Assembly: GCF_003545715.1 (NCBI RefSeq)
Contig: NZ_QVNU01000010.1
Location: forward strand, 1 to 64,000
DNA: 64,000 bases
Direction of reading: 5' to 3'
Source: Taibaiella koreensis
GTDB lineage: Bacteria; Bacteroidota; Bacteroidia; Chitinophagales; Chitinophagaceae
In this document: one piece after another, positions 9,528-17,977 of the stretch
Numbering within the stretch: position 1 is the first letter of the stretch
How the letters are laid out: every line of letters begins with the position of its first letter
Notes under the pieces: model-generated
Seen by the model: the letters and a program-made list of their open reading frames with translations, nothing else
What the model was told of the DNA's origin: nothing
Databases searched by the model: none
Program-made: the position numbers and the translations under genes

Positions 9528-10367
9528 ATGTTAGTCCGGGCTGAAACAGAAATACCCGATTCCTTTTCGATACGCATATTGCCTTTTGAGGGAATGCAGC
9601 AGGCCTACCGGTTGAGGTATCACCGTATCCTGTTCCTCACGGGTGGCGGCGGCATGCTGCAGATTGACGACAATACATTTTTTGTGTCGGGATCTTCTCT
9701 TTTCCTCATCTCCAAAGGACAGATCTTCATCGGCAATCCGGCACTCCGGATGGAGGGTTACGAGATCGCTTTTGGCGACTGTTTCTGGGAGCGCACGCCC
9801 TCGAGTGTTCATAATTGCAAAGCGGCTTTGTTTGACAATGCTACCGGCAACCGGCATCTTCTGCTGAATGATGAGGACAGGGCCGGTCTCGAGCCGCACA
9901 TCGTTGCGTTGCATGAAGAAGCAGCTGCCGGTCCTTATATCAATAAGCTGGATGTGCTGGCCGCCTTTCTGAAGATCATTATGATCAAAATAGCCAATAT
10001 CGACGCGGCGCTTACCGGCAGCTACGATAATCATGAGCGGCAACTATATCATCGTTTCCTGCAACTGACTACCCGGCAATATGAGGGGATGCACGAGGTG
10101 GCCGGATATGCGGCGCAATTACATATCACTGCCCGTAGATTGTCCGATATCTGCAGGCGCTTCGGCGGTAAGAGCGCCAAACAGGTGATTAACGACCAGG
10201 TGCTGGCCGAGGCGAAGCGACAGCTGCAGTTTTCTTCCCTGGCAGTGAAAGAGATTGCCTATAAGCTCCATTTTACCACACCGGAACAATTTAACCGTTT
10301 CTTCAGGAAGCATACACAATCCTCGCCTTCTGCTTACCGGTCCGGTTCCGTCAATTTGGATAGGTGA
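9528..10367 (+). CDS. AraC-family transcriptional regulator
   Basis: About 279 residues. The frame can start at TTG 9516, but ATG 9528 is preferred because a near-consensus -7 box (TACTTTAG) ends ~20 nt before it. The N-terminal ~150 residues form a cupin-like sensor (YHRILFLTGGGGMLQIDDNTFFVSGSS). The C-terminal ~100 residues are the paired helix-turn-helix AraC domain: MHEVAGYAAQLHITARRLSDICRR and SLAVKEIAYKLHFTTPEQFNRFFRKHTQSSPSAYR (split here at the helix boundary). Such proteins activate nearby promoters in response to a small effector. The next gene has its own promoter box, so co-transcription is uncertain. Confidence 0.9.
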   Translation: MLVRAETEIPDSFSIRILPFEGMQQAYRLRYHRILFLTGGGGMLQIDDNTFFVSGSSLFLISKGQIFIGNPALRMEGYEIAFGDCFWERTPSSVHNCKAALFDNATGNRHLLLNDEDRAGLEPHIVALHEEAAAGPYINKLDVLAAFLKIIMIKIANIDAALTGSYDNHERQLYHRFLQLTTRQYEGMHEVAGYAAQLHITARRLSDICRRFGGKSAKQVINDQVLAEAKRQLQFSSLAVKEIAYKLHFTTPEQFNRFFRKHTQSSPSAYRSGSVNLDR

Positions 10368-10405
10368 AGCGGCAATTCTGACTGTTTTCCCGATACAGGT
10401 GCCGG

Positions 10406-10413
10406 TAGCTTTG
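10406..10413 (+). promoter_or_regulatory. -7 promoter box of the HD-domain gene
   Basis: TAGCTTTG matches TANNTTTG and ends 18 nt before the ATG at 10432, so this gene can be transcribed independently of the AraC gene upstream. Confidence 0.55.
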
Positions 10414-10431
10414 CAACATAAATCATCCTTT

Positions 10432-11082
10432 ATGTCTGCAAACAAAATAAAATCAATCGCAGGGATCGTAATCCCCGACAGTGCCATTGCCCGCCAGGCC
10501 ACCGACTTATTGCAGGAACATGGCACGACTTTTATCTACAACCATTCCCTGAGGGTATTCCTGTTCGCATCGCTGAACGGACAGCGCAATGGCCTCCATT
10601 ATGACCCGGAGTTGCTCTATATCAGCGCGGTGTTTCACGACTTGGGCCTGGTGCCGCATTACAGCAGTCCCGATAAACGGTTTGAAGTGGACGGGGCCAA
10701 TGCCGCCCGGACTTTCCTGGACAGCCATGGCCTTCCAAAGGCATCTCTGCAGCTCGTTTGGGACGCCATTGCCTTGCATACGACCATTGGTGTCGCCGAA
10801 TATAAAGAGCCCGAAGTGGCTTTGCTGTATGCCGGCGTGGGCCTGGATGTGATGGGGGAGGGCTACGAACACCTGAGCAGGGAGAACAGGGAGGCAATTG
10901 TTGGCGCTTTTCCCCGGACGGGTTTTAAAAAGGAGATCATCCCTACTTTCTTTTCCGGCTTCAAACATAAGCCCGGAACTACTTTTGGTAATATCAAGGC
11001 CGATGTTTGCGCTTATATGATCCCCAACTTTGAACGGAAGAACTTTTGCGATTGCATCCTGCATTCGCCCTGGACTGAGTGA
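10432..11082 (+). CDS. HD-domain hydrolase (cyanamide hydratase-like)
   Basis: A 216-residue soluble protein of the HD metal-dependent hydrolase superfamily. The upstream-extended frame from 10255 overlaps the AraC gene; ATG 10432 is favoured by the -7 box. Motifs: first His in YNHSLRVFLF, the HD pair in ISAVFHDLGL, then DGANAARTFL and a third His region WDAIALHTTIGVAEYKEPE. This spacing matches HD proteins annotated as phosphohydrolases or cyanamide hydratase-like enzymes. The real substrate is unknown. The C-terminus contains three Cys (VCAYMIPNFERKNFCDCILH). It follows an AraC-family gene by 64 bp, which may regulate it. Confidence 0.8.
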   Translation: MSANKIKSIAGIVIPDSAIARQATDLLQEHGTTFIYNHSLRVFLFASLNGQRNGLHYDPELLYISAVFHDLGLVPHYSSPDKRFEVDGANAARTFLDSHGLPKASLQLVWDAIALHTTIGVAEYKEPEVALLYAGVGLDVMGEGYEHLSRENREAIVGAFPRTGFKKEIIPTFFSGFKHKPGTTFGNIKADVCAYMIPNFERKNFCDCILHSPWTE

Positions 11083-11152
11083 TGGCAACCCTGTTTGTGA
11101 CCGCAACGCGCCTTTCCGCAATGGCGCGTTGTGGAAGCAGCGGCGGCAATGT

Positions 11153-11941
11153 TCACCGGTAACTTTTGGGAACGACTTTCATTTGCTTCTTCGTATACCA
11201 TTCATGCTTTTCGTCGTCAAGCAGCTCTACCACCCGTTCGGCCCCTTCATTGTTGCTCGCTTTGATCTTTTCCAGCAGAGGCTTCAGCTCACTTTCGTAC
11301 TTGTCCAGACTAAGCCCCTCAACGTTTACGCTGCCATCATTCAGGAAATCAAGCGCCGCTTCCTGCCGTTGGGCATCATTGCTGGCAAGGGCCTCTTTAA
11401 GCGCGTCGTATCGCGACCAGTTTCTTTTGTGTTTTTCCCACCAGCCGGCGGCAGTATCTGCAAGTCGAAGCCGGAGGGCTATGAGCTGTTGCCGGTCTAG
11501 CTTGCTGCTGAAATCGACGTCATAGCTTCCTTTCTTAAGGTAAGCCTGATAATTGTCTATAACCAGCTTCATCAGGCGCTCTTCGGTGATACTCGTATCG
11601 CGGTAGCCAAAGTTCCGGAAGGTCAGTGTTTCCAGCACCCAACCAGCACGTACGGCGATCCAGTCGATATCGTAGCGCACGATTGCTCCATGTCCCAGGA
11701 AATCCTTTGTTCCCGGGTAGATGAGATCAAAGGTATTGGTGAGCGGGACAAAAGATGTGTCTTTGAGTAACGCGATCAGTCTGGGAACGGCTGCTCTGTC
11801 CTGGGCAATGATTTCGCTCTTAGCCTGCCGTATTGCGCTGTAATCGGCGCCTTGCAACTGCAGCATCATTTTGTCCAGCGATGGCTGGGCGGAGCAATAG
11901 TAAAAAGCCAGGCTCAATATACCTGTAAAAAGATAGCGCAT
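11153..11941 (-). CDS. Exported alpha-helical protein of unknown function
   Basis: A 262-residue protein with the signal peptide MRYLFTGILSLAFYYCSAQ. The Cys sits at -3 from a probable cut after SAQ, so a lipoprotein is possible but less likely. The remainder is helical and charged. The first part (AKSEIIAQDRAAVPRLIALLKDTS) reads like a HEAT-type helical repeat, and the end is basic (KKQMKVVPKSYR). No catalytic motif is recognised. It is transcribed divergently from the AraC gene that follows. Confidence 0.6.
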   Translation of the reverse strand: MRYLFTGILSLAFYYCSAQPSLDKMMLQLQGADYSAIRQAKSEIIAQDRAAVPRLIALLKDTSFVPLTNTFDLIYPGTKDFLGHGAIVRYDIDWIAVRAGWVLETLTFRNFGYRDTSITEERLMKLVIDNYQAYLKKGSYDVDFSSKLDRQQLIALRLRLADTAAGWWEKHKRNWSRYDALKEALASNDAQRQEAALDFLNDGSVNVEGLSLDKYESELKPLLEKIKASNNEGAERVVELLDDEKHEWYTKKQMKVVPKSYR

Positions 11942-12142
11942 ACACAGAATTTACCATGCTAAGGTAATAAGGCTCTTTTGATTTTTATTTTCTTAAATAC
12001 AGTTATTATTAAAAGCCTCACATATTATCTAATCATCCAGGCTTATAGACCCGTCCGGATTTTGGATACAACAAAGCTTTTTTTGGCAACACCTGTTTCC
12101 GTTCTGCTCCCGATCTTTACACTATCAATAGCAAACCACGCC

Positions 12143-13084
12143 ATGAGCAGGAAGGCCAACAACGAGATCCGGGTCATTGATTCTATATCACAGCTGCACG
12201 CTGTGCTGGGATTGCCCGAACCAGAGCACCCGCTCATCAGCGTTAACGGACTCATACGCCATGCCACTTTTGAGACCTTGAACGGTAAACAAGTCGTGTA
12301 TCCCTTTTACTCGATCTGCATTAAGAAAGACTTCAAGGGAAAGGTGCAGTACGGGCAAACGAGCTATGATCACGATGCCGGCGTGCTCAGCTTTTATGCT
12401 CCCGGCCAGGTAACCGCGACGGAAGTTACGGGCGACGATGATGCTACCGGCAGCTGGCTTATCTTTCATCCCGATCTGTTGCGGCATTACCCGCTTTACA
12501 GCAAAATAAAAGAATACGGCTTTTTTTCTTACGCCCTTAACGAAGCCCTGCACGTATCAGCAAGGGAAGAGCAAATGATCATGAAGATATGGGAGGAGAT
12601 CAGGGAGGAATACAGGGGCAATATCGACACCTTCAGCCAGGATGTGATCGTATCGCATATCGACCTGTTGCTCCACTATTGCAACCGGTACTATAATCGC
12701 CAGTTCCTCACCAGGAAAGCTGTTCATCACGATGTCTTTACCCGATTCGAGGCCCTTCTGAAAGCCTGTTTCTTCGATAGTGCAAGTCTGCGCGAAGGTC
12801 TTCCTGAAGTGTCCTGGTTTTCGGAGCAATTACACCTTTCGTCCCAGTACCTGAGCGACCTGCTCAAACAGCTTACAGGAATGACTACGCAGCAGCATAT
12901 ACATCAGTACCTGATCGGGCTGGCCAAAGAACGGCTGATGCAGACTAATCTTTCGGTAGCTGAGATCGCTTATGAGCTGGGCTTTGAATACCCGCAATCC
13001 TTCAATAAATTATTCAAGAACAAGACCGGCATGTCGCCCAACGGATTCCGGAGCCTGGGTAGGGAGCAATCCAACCGGCATTAA
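12143..13084 (+). CDS. AraC-family transcriptional regulator
   Basis: A 313-residue regulator. The frame is open from 11978, but those residues are hydrophobic and unlike the family; ATG 12143 (MSRKANNEIRVIDSIS) gives the usual length. The N-terminal cupin-like part includes ISVNGLIRHATFETLNGK and VQYGQTSYDHDAGVLSFYAP. The C-terminal DNA-binding domain has both helix-turn-helix units (WFSEQLHLSSQYLSDLLKQ and LSVAEIAYELGFEYPQSFNK) and ends LFKNKTGMSPNGFRS. An SDR oxidoreductase starts 11 bp downstream, so the pair is almost certainly one operon. This regulator-plus-oxidoreductase pairing is common in Bacteroidota, where the regulator usually controls the adjacent enzyme. Confidence 0.9.
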   Translation: MSRKANNEIRVIDSISQLHAVLGLPEPEHPLISVNGLIRHATFETLNGKQVVYPFYSICIKKDFKGKVQYGQTSYDHDAGVLSFYAPGQVTATEVTGDDDATGSWLIFHPDLLRHYPLYSKIKEYGFFSYALNEALHVSAREEQMIMKIWEEIREEYRGNIDTFSQDVIVSHIDLLLHYCNRYYNRQFLTRKAVHHDVFTRFEALLKACFFDSASLREGLPEVSWFSEQLHLSSQYLSDLLKQLTGMTTQQHIHQYLIGLAKERLMQTNLSVAEIAYELGFEYPQSFNKLFKNKTGMSPNGFRSLGREQSNRH

Positions 13085-13095
13085 AACCACAAAAA

Positions 13096-13953
13096 ATGAA
13101 GAAAACAATGCTGATTACCGGAGCCTCCTCCGGTATAGGGAAAGCTACGGCCCTTTATTTCGCCCAACAAGGGTGGCAGGTAATGGCCACGATGCGTGAT
13201 CCTGCAAAAGACGATGGCCTGGCGCAACAGCCCGGTATCCTTGTGATGCGTCTGGATGTGAACGATCCGCTATCAATACAGGCCGCCATACAGGCGGGTA
13301 TCGATGCCTACGGCCGTATCGACGCCCTGGTCAATAATGCGGGCTACGGCCAGCAGGGTCTTTTCGAAGCGATTCCACCCGAAAAGGTGCAGGCCCAATT
13401 CGATACCAATGTATTCGGGCTGATGCATGTGACCCGGGCCATGCTGCCGCATTTTCGCAATAATGGCTCCGGTATCGTGATCAACGTTTCTTCCGGCGCA
13501 GGCAGGGTCACCACACCGCTGTTATCGGTTTATGCCGCATCCAAGTTTGCTGTTGAGGGCTTTTCCGAATCTCTTTCCTTCGAGCTCGATTCGCAAAATA
13601 TAAGGGTAAAGATCATAGAGCCCGGCTTTATTCCCACTACCTTTTACGACAGAGCCGGACAGGAGTTTGCTTTCGACCCTGCGCTGGATGATTATAAGTC
13701 CTTCTCCGATGAAATGGCAAGCTTCTTTAAATCTTTTGAAGGCGGCAACCTGTTTTCCGCCGAAGATGTCGCCCGTGTGATCTATACGGCGGCGACAGAC
13801 GATACCCATCAGTTGCGGTATGTAGCCGGACCCGATATCGAGCCGCTGCTGAATTTACGCAACAGCAAGCCCGACCAGGACTATGTCGATTATACCCGCA
13901 GCGTATTTACACCCAATGGTTTCGGGCAGCGTACAAAAGCGCTTTCCTATTAA
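13096..13953 (+). CDS. SDR-family NAD(P)-dependent oxidoreductase
   Basis: A 285-residue classical short-chain dehydrogenase/reductase. The N-terminal Rossmann motif is TGASSGIG; the structural NNAG is present (LVNNAGYGQQG); the catalytic Ser lies in VINVSSGAG; and the active-site YxxxK is YAASKFAVEG. The C-terminal tail IEPGFIPTTFYDRAG shapes the substrate pocket. It oxidises or reduces an alcohol/carbonyl with NAD(P); the substrate is not predictable. Its start is 11 bp after the AraC gene. The stop is followed within 20 bp by a strong palindrome. Confidence 0.92.
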   Translation: MKKTMLITGASSGIGKATALYFAQQGWQVMATMRDPAKDDGLAQQPGILVMRLDVNDPLSIQAAIQAGIDAYGRIDALVNNAGYGQQGLFEAIPPEKVQAQFDTNVFGLMHVTRAMLPHFRNNGSGIVINVSSGAGRVTTPLLSVYAASKFAVEGFSESLSFELDSQNIRVKIIEPGFIPTTFYDRAGQEFAFDPALDDYKSFSDEMASFFKSFEGGNLFSAEDVARVIYTAATDDTHQLRYVAGPDIEPLLNLRNSKPDQDYVDYTRSVFTPNGFGQRTKALSY

Positions 13954-14331
13954 CTTTTTTTGATTTCGAAGGGGACAGAACCTTTACCGGTAAAGGTTCT
14001 GTCCCTTCAGGCGTTATTGCCTGGAGCGTGATATGGCCGCTGGCAGGTCGAAGATGCGCTTGCTGTTTGCTTTTCCTTTGGCATCATCAATCAATCTTCG
14101 GATACTCCGGCTTTTGTCCTTGGCGCGAAGTCTTCGACGCAGGTGTCCGGTATTTGCTCAAAAAGGTTACCCGGGATCGCTGTATTCATTACTCTGGCTT
14201 TGCTTTCCTGCATTTTCCCGATTGGCGGCTATGGTGCAGCACAGTTATCTAATTTACCCGCACAGTTACCAAAAACCGGTTTTTATATTGCCCGAAAAGG
14301 CCAAGCTTTGGATTCATAAAAAGCATCGATT
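13954..14331. other. Intergenic region with palindrome, no supported gene
   Basis: After the 34-bp palindrome (described separately) the rest contains two overlapping plus-strand frames (14028-14335) rich in Cys, Trp and Arg, without homology I recognise or a promoter box. I treat it as the non-coding leader of the precursor peptide gene. Confidence 0.5.
13972..14005. repeat. Perfect 34-bp palindrome, REP-like or terminator
   Basis: GGGACAGAACCTTTACC is followed directly by its exact reverse complement, so there is no spacer. The GGGACAG tips resemble termini of palindromic REP elements associated with Y1 (RAYT) transposases in other bacteria; that likeness is from memory. It lies ~20 bp after the SDR stop codon and could also end that transcript. 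Confidence 0.6.
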
Positions 14332-14580
14332 ATGAAAAAGAAGCAAGTTCACCTGAGCAAATTGACCTTGAACAAATCAATGATCTCAAATCTGCACCAG
14401 ATGCAGCAATTAAAAGGAGGAAGCGTATTTGAACATGCCACTTACGAAGGAAGCGGCTGCCCCGCGTGTTACGAGCCGAGTCTTGGTTGTTCGGGCGCTG
14501 TCGAAGCAACCTGCGAGACCTGTTTCTCGCTGCCGGTTAATATGACTTGCCTCCCTCATTGCGGCCAGCCAGGGGGATGA
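14332..14580 (+). CDS. Class I lanthipeptide-like precursor peptide, orphan
   Basis: An 82-residue peptide. The leader (MKKKQVHLSKLTLNKSMISN...LHQMQQLKGG) fits the Bacteroidota class I lanthipeptide/natural-product precursor pattern: a basic start, an LxLxK-like segment, Asn/Ser-rich helix and a GG cleavage site near residue 30. The core after GG has seven Cys plus Ser and Thr, including GCPAC, ATCETC and PHC, which could form thioether or disulfide rings. No LanB, LanC, protease or exporter gene is in the window, so modification enzymes must act in trans or be lost. A second precursor is at 53271-53480. Confidence 0.65.
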   Translation: MKKKQVHLSKLTLNKSMISNLHQMQQLKGGSVFEHATYEGSGCPACYEPSLGCSGAVEATCETCFSLPVNMTCLPHCGQPGG

Positions 14581-14713
14581 TAATGCTTACAATTTCTTAA
14601 AGAGCATTTGGGGAATTGGTAAACGAGGGGTCGCCGGTAGCAGGGCGGCCCTTTTTTTTATGACCATGGCCGCCGGTCGGAACGGTGGCCGAAGAATATA
14701 TGATGCGTACATC

Positions 14714-14841
14714 TACAGACATTTTGCTCCTACGGAGCAAGACCATGGTTGCTTTGTTTATTTTACAGACATTTTGCTCCTACGGAGCAAGACCATGGTT
14801 GCTTTGTTTATTCTACAGACATTTTGCTCCTATGGAGCAAT
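14714..14841. repeat. 50-bp tandem repeat with internal hairpin, 2.5 copies
   Basis: Units start at 14714, 14764 and 14814 with a period of exactly 50 bp; the third stops after 28 bp. Each contains the hairpin TTGCTCC-TAC-GGAGCAA; in copy 3 the loop reads TAT. Similar ACAGACATTTTGCTCC sequences are, as I recall, dispersed in many Bacteroidota genomes. Confidence 0.8.
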
Positions 14842-14870
14842 TTCAGGTAAACAATCCAAATAAATTAATC

Positions 14871-14999
14871 TGACTATCCGGATATAGGAAACAGGATACA
14901 ATGTGCCTCCAATTAACGGCTGCTGAGCTTGTCGAAGCATCATCTTTGTCCTTTCGACGAGCTCAAGGACCGGCTTTGTTTCCTATATCCGGATAGTCA
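14871..14999. repeat. 129-bp inverted-repeat element (MITE-like)
   Basis: Perfect 23-bp terminal inverted repeats (14871-14893 and 14977-14999; outer ends TGACTATCCGGATATAGG) enclose 83 bp. Inside is a second inverted pair, GAGCTTGTCGAA and TTCGACGAGCTC. No open frame is present, so it would depend on a transposase elsewhere if mobile. Confidence 0.65.
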
Positions 15000-15190
15000 C
15001 TTAAATTAAATCGTTCCTTTCCCTCGGAAATTCCACTTGATCTGGTATGACAGCCTGCATATGGACCTGAGCTATGGCTGTTAATCAGATCAGGAGAACA
15101 AGGCCTAAATGGCAAAATGACCAGACATAGCGCTGCAGCATGAGGATAAGCAGATAACAAAATATTGTACCATAAAGCAAGCCGATCCCT

Positions 15191-15198
15191 TACCTTTG
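15191..15198 (+). promoter_or_regulatory. -7 promoter box of the transsulfuration gene
   Basis: TACCTTTG matches TANNTTTG and ends 22 nt before the ATG at 15221. An ATTG lies about 22 nt further upstream as a possible -33 element. Confidence 0.6.
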
Positions 15199-15220
15199 CG
15201 CTGTTTTAATCCATTGATTT

Positions 15221-16375
15221 ATGGCTGATCAGCAATATAAAAGAGGAACGCTCCTCATTCATGCCGGCGTAGAGCCGGATCCGTCTACCGGCGCTATTAT
15301 GACGCCGATCTACCAGACTTCCACTTATGTACAGGCCGCTCCCGGCGATCATAAAGGTTACGAGTATGCCCGTACCCAAAATCCCACGCGTACCGCATTG
15401 CAAAAAGCGCTTGCGGCTATTGAGCATGGCAAGCATGGTCTCTGCTTCGGCAGCGGCATGGCAGCTACCGACGCGATCATGCGCCTGCTGAGCCCTGGCG
15501 ACGAGGTGGTTGTGTCCAACGATCTGTATGGCGGTACCTATCGCATTTTTACCAAGGTATATGCCCAGTATGGCATCAAATTCCACTTCGTTCCTATGAA
15601 TGATGCGGGCAGTGTGGAAGCTCATGTGAACGCCAATACCAAAATGATATGGGTGGAAACGCCTACCAATCCGCTGCTCAATGTGATCGATATTGAAGCG
15701 GTGAGCGCGATTGCCAAAAAGCATGGCGCAGTTACCGTGGTCGACAATACTTTCGCTTCTCCTTACCTGCAGAATCCGCTGGATTGGGGCGCCGATATCG
15801 TGGTGCACTCGGCTACAAAATACCTGGGCGGCCATAGCGATGTGGTGCACGGCTGTATTATCGTAAACGATGATGCTATGGAAGAAAAGCTGCGCTTTAT
15901 ACAGAACAGCTGTGGCGCCGTACCTGGTCCGCATGACTGCTGGTTGGTGCTGCGCGGTATCAAAACGCTGCATGTACGTATGGACCGCCATTGTGAGAAT
16001 GGAGAGAAGGTAGCGCGCTTCCTGCGGGAGCATCCTAAGGTAGCTAAAGTGCTGTGGGTGGGCTTTGAAGATCATCCTAACCACGACATCGCGAAAAAGC
16101 AGATGCGTGGCTTCGGTGGTATGATCTCTTTCGTGCTGAAGGAAGACAATATGGATGCGGCGGTAAAAGTGCTCAAGGGCACGAAGCTGTTTGCCCTGGC
16201 CGAATCGCTGGGTGGGGTAGAATCGCTGATCGGTCACCCGGCATCGATGACGCATGGCTCCATTCCCCGCGAAGAGCGCATCAAGAATGGTCTGCCCGAT
16301 TCGCTGATCCGGCTAAGCGTAGGTATCGAAGATGCCGACGACCTGATCGAAGATCTGAAGCAGGCCATAGGATAA
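15221..16375 (+). CDS. Cystathionine gamma-synthase/beta-lyase family PLP enzyme
   Basis: A 384-residue pyridoxal-phosphate enzyme of the Cys/Met metabolism family. It has the N-terminal family signature (HAGVEPDPSTGAIMTPIYQT and YEYARTQNPTR), the cofactor Tyr/Arg region in the latter, GSGMAA at the phosphate-binding turn, the Asp in VVDNTFASPYLQNP, and the Schiff-base Lys in VVHSATKYLGGHSDV. The C-terminus has SLGGVESLIGHPASMTH and IRLSVGIEDADDLI. Members make cystathionine from activated homoserine or cleave it to homocysteine or cysteine; sequence alone does not separate MetB, MetC and cystathionine gamma-lyase. It is a single-gene unit with its own promoter and terminator. Confidence 0.92.
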   Translation: MADQQYKRGTLLIHAGVEPDPSTGAIMTPIYQTSTYVQAAPGDHKGYEYARTQNPTRTALQKALAAIEHGKHGLCFGSGMAATDAIMRLLSPGDEVVVSNDLYGGTYRIFTKVYAQYGIKFHFVPMNDAGSVEAHVNANTKMIWVETPTNPLLNVIDIEAVSAIAKKHGAVTVVDNTFASPYLQNPLDWGADIVVHSATKYLGGHSDVVHGCIIVNDDAMEEKLRFIQNSCGAVPGPHDCWLVLRGIKTLHVRMDRHCENGEKVARFLREHPKVAKVLWVGFEDHPNHDIAKKQMRGFGGMISFVLKEDNMDAAVKVLKGTKLFALAESLGGVESLIGHPASMTHGSIPREERIKNGLPDSLIRLSVGIEDADDLIEDLKQAIG

Positions 16376-16440
16376 GGTTTCAATTGATAATACATGCTGC
16401 GCTTTCTTCGCAGGAGATAAAGGACAGTGCCGGCTTTTGT

Positions 16441-16462
16441 TGCTTCGACAAGCTCAGCAACC
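16441..16462. repeat. CTTCGACAAGCTCAG dispersed repeat
   Basis: GCTTCGACAAGCTCAGC matches the same motif, in the opposite orientation, inside the 129-bp element (14922-14938). This palindromic core is a widespread intergenic repeat in many bacterial genomes. Confidence 0.5.
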
Positions 16463-16488
16463 GTGCAGTAGTCACTTCAATAAAAGAC

Positions 16489-16518
16489 AACAGTCAGGCC
16501 AATAAAAGCCTGACTGTT
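16489..16518. terminator. Bidirectional terminator
   Basis: An 11-bp perfect stem AACAGTCAGGC/GCCTGACTGTT with an 8-nt loop and T-runs on both strands lies between the convergent transsulfuration and OmpA genes. Confidence 0.85.
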
Positions 16519-16537
16519 TTTTGCTTTAGGATTGTTT

Positions 16538-17977
16538 CTAGAACAGGGTAAACTCCACGCGACGGTTCTTCTGCCGTCCGGCAGCCGTTTTGTTGGAGGT
16601 AATGGGTTGCGACTCACCATAACCTGTAGCCTCGATACGGGAAGGATTGGCGCCCTGGCTCACGAGGTAAGCCTTTACCGATTCGGCCCTGTCTTTGGAC
16701 AGTTTCAGGTTGCTTTCATCGGAACCGATGTTATCGGTATGGCCGGCCAGCTTCAGGCTGAAGTTCTTTTTTACCAGGATATCGGCCACACGGTTCAGGC
16801 TGGGGTAAGAGCTGCTGCGAATGGTGGCTTTGCCCAGGTCAAATTCCAGGTTCCTGATCGCCTCATCCACAACCCGGCGGTCTTCCTCGGTAACTACAAT
16901 AACCGGGGCGGGCGGCTTCGGTAGCGGGCAGCCAGTACCATCTACTTTAACACCTGATGCTGTACCCGGGCATTTGTCAAAATAGTCGGAAACACCATCG
17001 CCGTCGCTGTCTTCTTTAAACTGGTCGAGCTGCGACTGCATGGCAGCGATCTGCTCGGCATTCCTTTGCTCGGCATCTTTCAGACGCTTTTCCATAGCGC
17101 TTTGCATGGCAAAATTGTCTTCGGCGATCTGGCTGCGCAGGCGGGCGGCAGGGTTGTTCATCTGCAGCTGCGGCTTCGATTTTTTACCAAAGGCAAACTC
17201 GATGCCGGCAAATGCATAAGAGAAGCGGTCTTTTTGCGGACCATAATAATAGCCGTCAAGGTTGTCGCCATCTACGAAGTTCATACGGTAGCCAATGTCG
17301 ATATTGACGCCCTGTGCCGCCTTGAACTTAATACCAGCGCCTACGGGAATATACAGCTCTTTAATGCTGCCGTCGGCTTTGTAATTAAGCTCCTGACCGG
17401 TAGCAGCAACAACGGGCTTGGGATTGTAATCAACCAGGCCGCCGCCCAGGGTAAGGTAAGGCACCATCACGATCTTCTCGTGCAGGAAATTGATGTTGCC
17501 AAAACTGATGACGCCGCTGAGGCCGGCCGACCAGTTCAGATCCGTTTTAAAGGAGGAATAGGCCCTGTTGGGTGGCTGGCCGTTGCCCAGGTTTTTGGAA
17601 TTATCGCCGCTGAGCGTTCCCTTAAGGAATTCGGCCTGTATGCCCAGCATATGGCTGATCTGTTTTTTAACATACAAGCCATAGCCCAGCGTAGGCTTCC
17701 ACTTGGTAAAGTCGTTGCTGCCGCCTATGGGTGCGATCGCTGCCAGTGCGCCGGCGTGAACGCCTACCGACCAGGTACGGAAACCTGCAGTGCCGGTAAA
17801 GGGGTTCTGGGTAACGGGCGTGCCGGTTTCACCCTGTTGTGCCCTTGCCGGAACTGCCAGTACGGCGGCCAATGCGGTAAGCCATAGTCCTTTTCGTAAG
17901 CCGGTTGCCGGCTGATGTCTCTGATGGATGGGTGTCATACTGTTGCCTGTTTTGTAAATGTCAAAGTTTAAAGTCAT
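16538..17977 (-). CDS. OmpA-family outer membrane protein with TSP3 repeat
   Basis: Up to 479 residues; an alternative ATG at 17938 would give a shorter N-terminus. The hydrophobic segment GLWLTALAAVLAVPARAQ directs export. Residues ~55-275 form an 8-stranded beta-barrel-like region ending YAFAGIEFAFGKK. A coiled stretch (MEKRLKDAEQRNAEQIAAMQ) leads to a calcium-binding thrombospondin type 3 repeat (DSDGDGVSDYFDKCPGT). The C-terminal domain is the peptidoglycan-binding OmpA fold: LKLAGHTDNIGSDESNLKLS, RAESVKAYLVSQG and GYGESQPI...RRVEFTLF. It anchors the outer membrane to peptidoglycan and may form a pore. Confidence 0.9.
   Translation of the reverse strand: MTLNFDIYKTGNSMTPIHQRHQPATGLRKGLWLTALAAVLAVPARAQQGETGTPVTQNPFTGTAGFRTWSVGVHAGALAAIAPIGGSNDFTKWKPTLGYGLYVKKQISHMLGIQAEFLKGTLSGDNSKNLGNGQPPNRAYSSFKTDLNWSAGLSGVISFGNINFLHEKIVMVPYLTLGGGLVDYNPKPVVAATGQELNYKADGSIKELYIPVGAGIKFKAAQGVNIDIGYRMNFVDGDNLDGYYYGPQKDRFSYAFAGIEFAFGKKSKPQLQMNNPAARLRSQIAEDNFAMQSAMEKRLKDAEQRNAEQIAAMQSQLDQFKEDSDGDGVSDYFDKCPGTASGVKVDGTGCPLPKPPAPVIVVTEEDRRVVDEAIRNLEFDLGKATIRSSSYPSLNRVADILVKKNFSLKLAGHTDNIGSDESNLKLSKDRAESVKAYLVSQGANPSRIEATGYGESQPITSNKTAAGRQKNRRVEFTLF

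Larger units (their letters stand above)
14581..15190. other. Repeat-rich intergenic region
   Basis: About 640 bp between the precursor gene and the transsulfuration gene. It holds three copies of a 50-bp repeat, a 129-bp inverted-repeat element and ordinary AT-rich sequence. No gene is supported; plus-strand frames at 14660-14873 are translations of the 50-bp repeat. Confidence 0.6.

Noticed and set aside
14714-14841. Possible CRISPR array
   Set aside because: The units are directly adjacent with no unique spacers and the whole 50 bp is conserved, so this is a plain tandem repeat. No cas genes are near.
15206-16255. Minus-strand frame of 349 codons opposite the transsulfuration gene
   Set aside because: Antisense shadow of a clearly conserved enzyme; no recognised family and no promoter.
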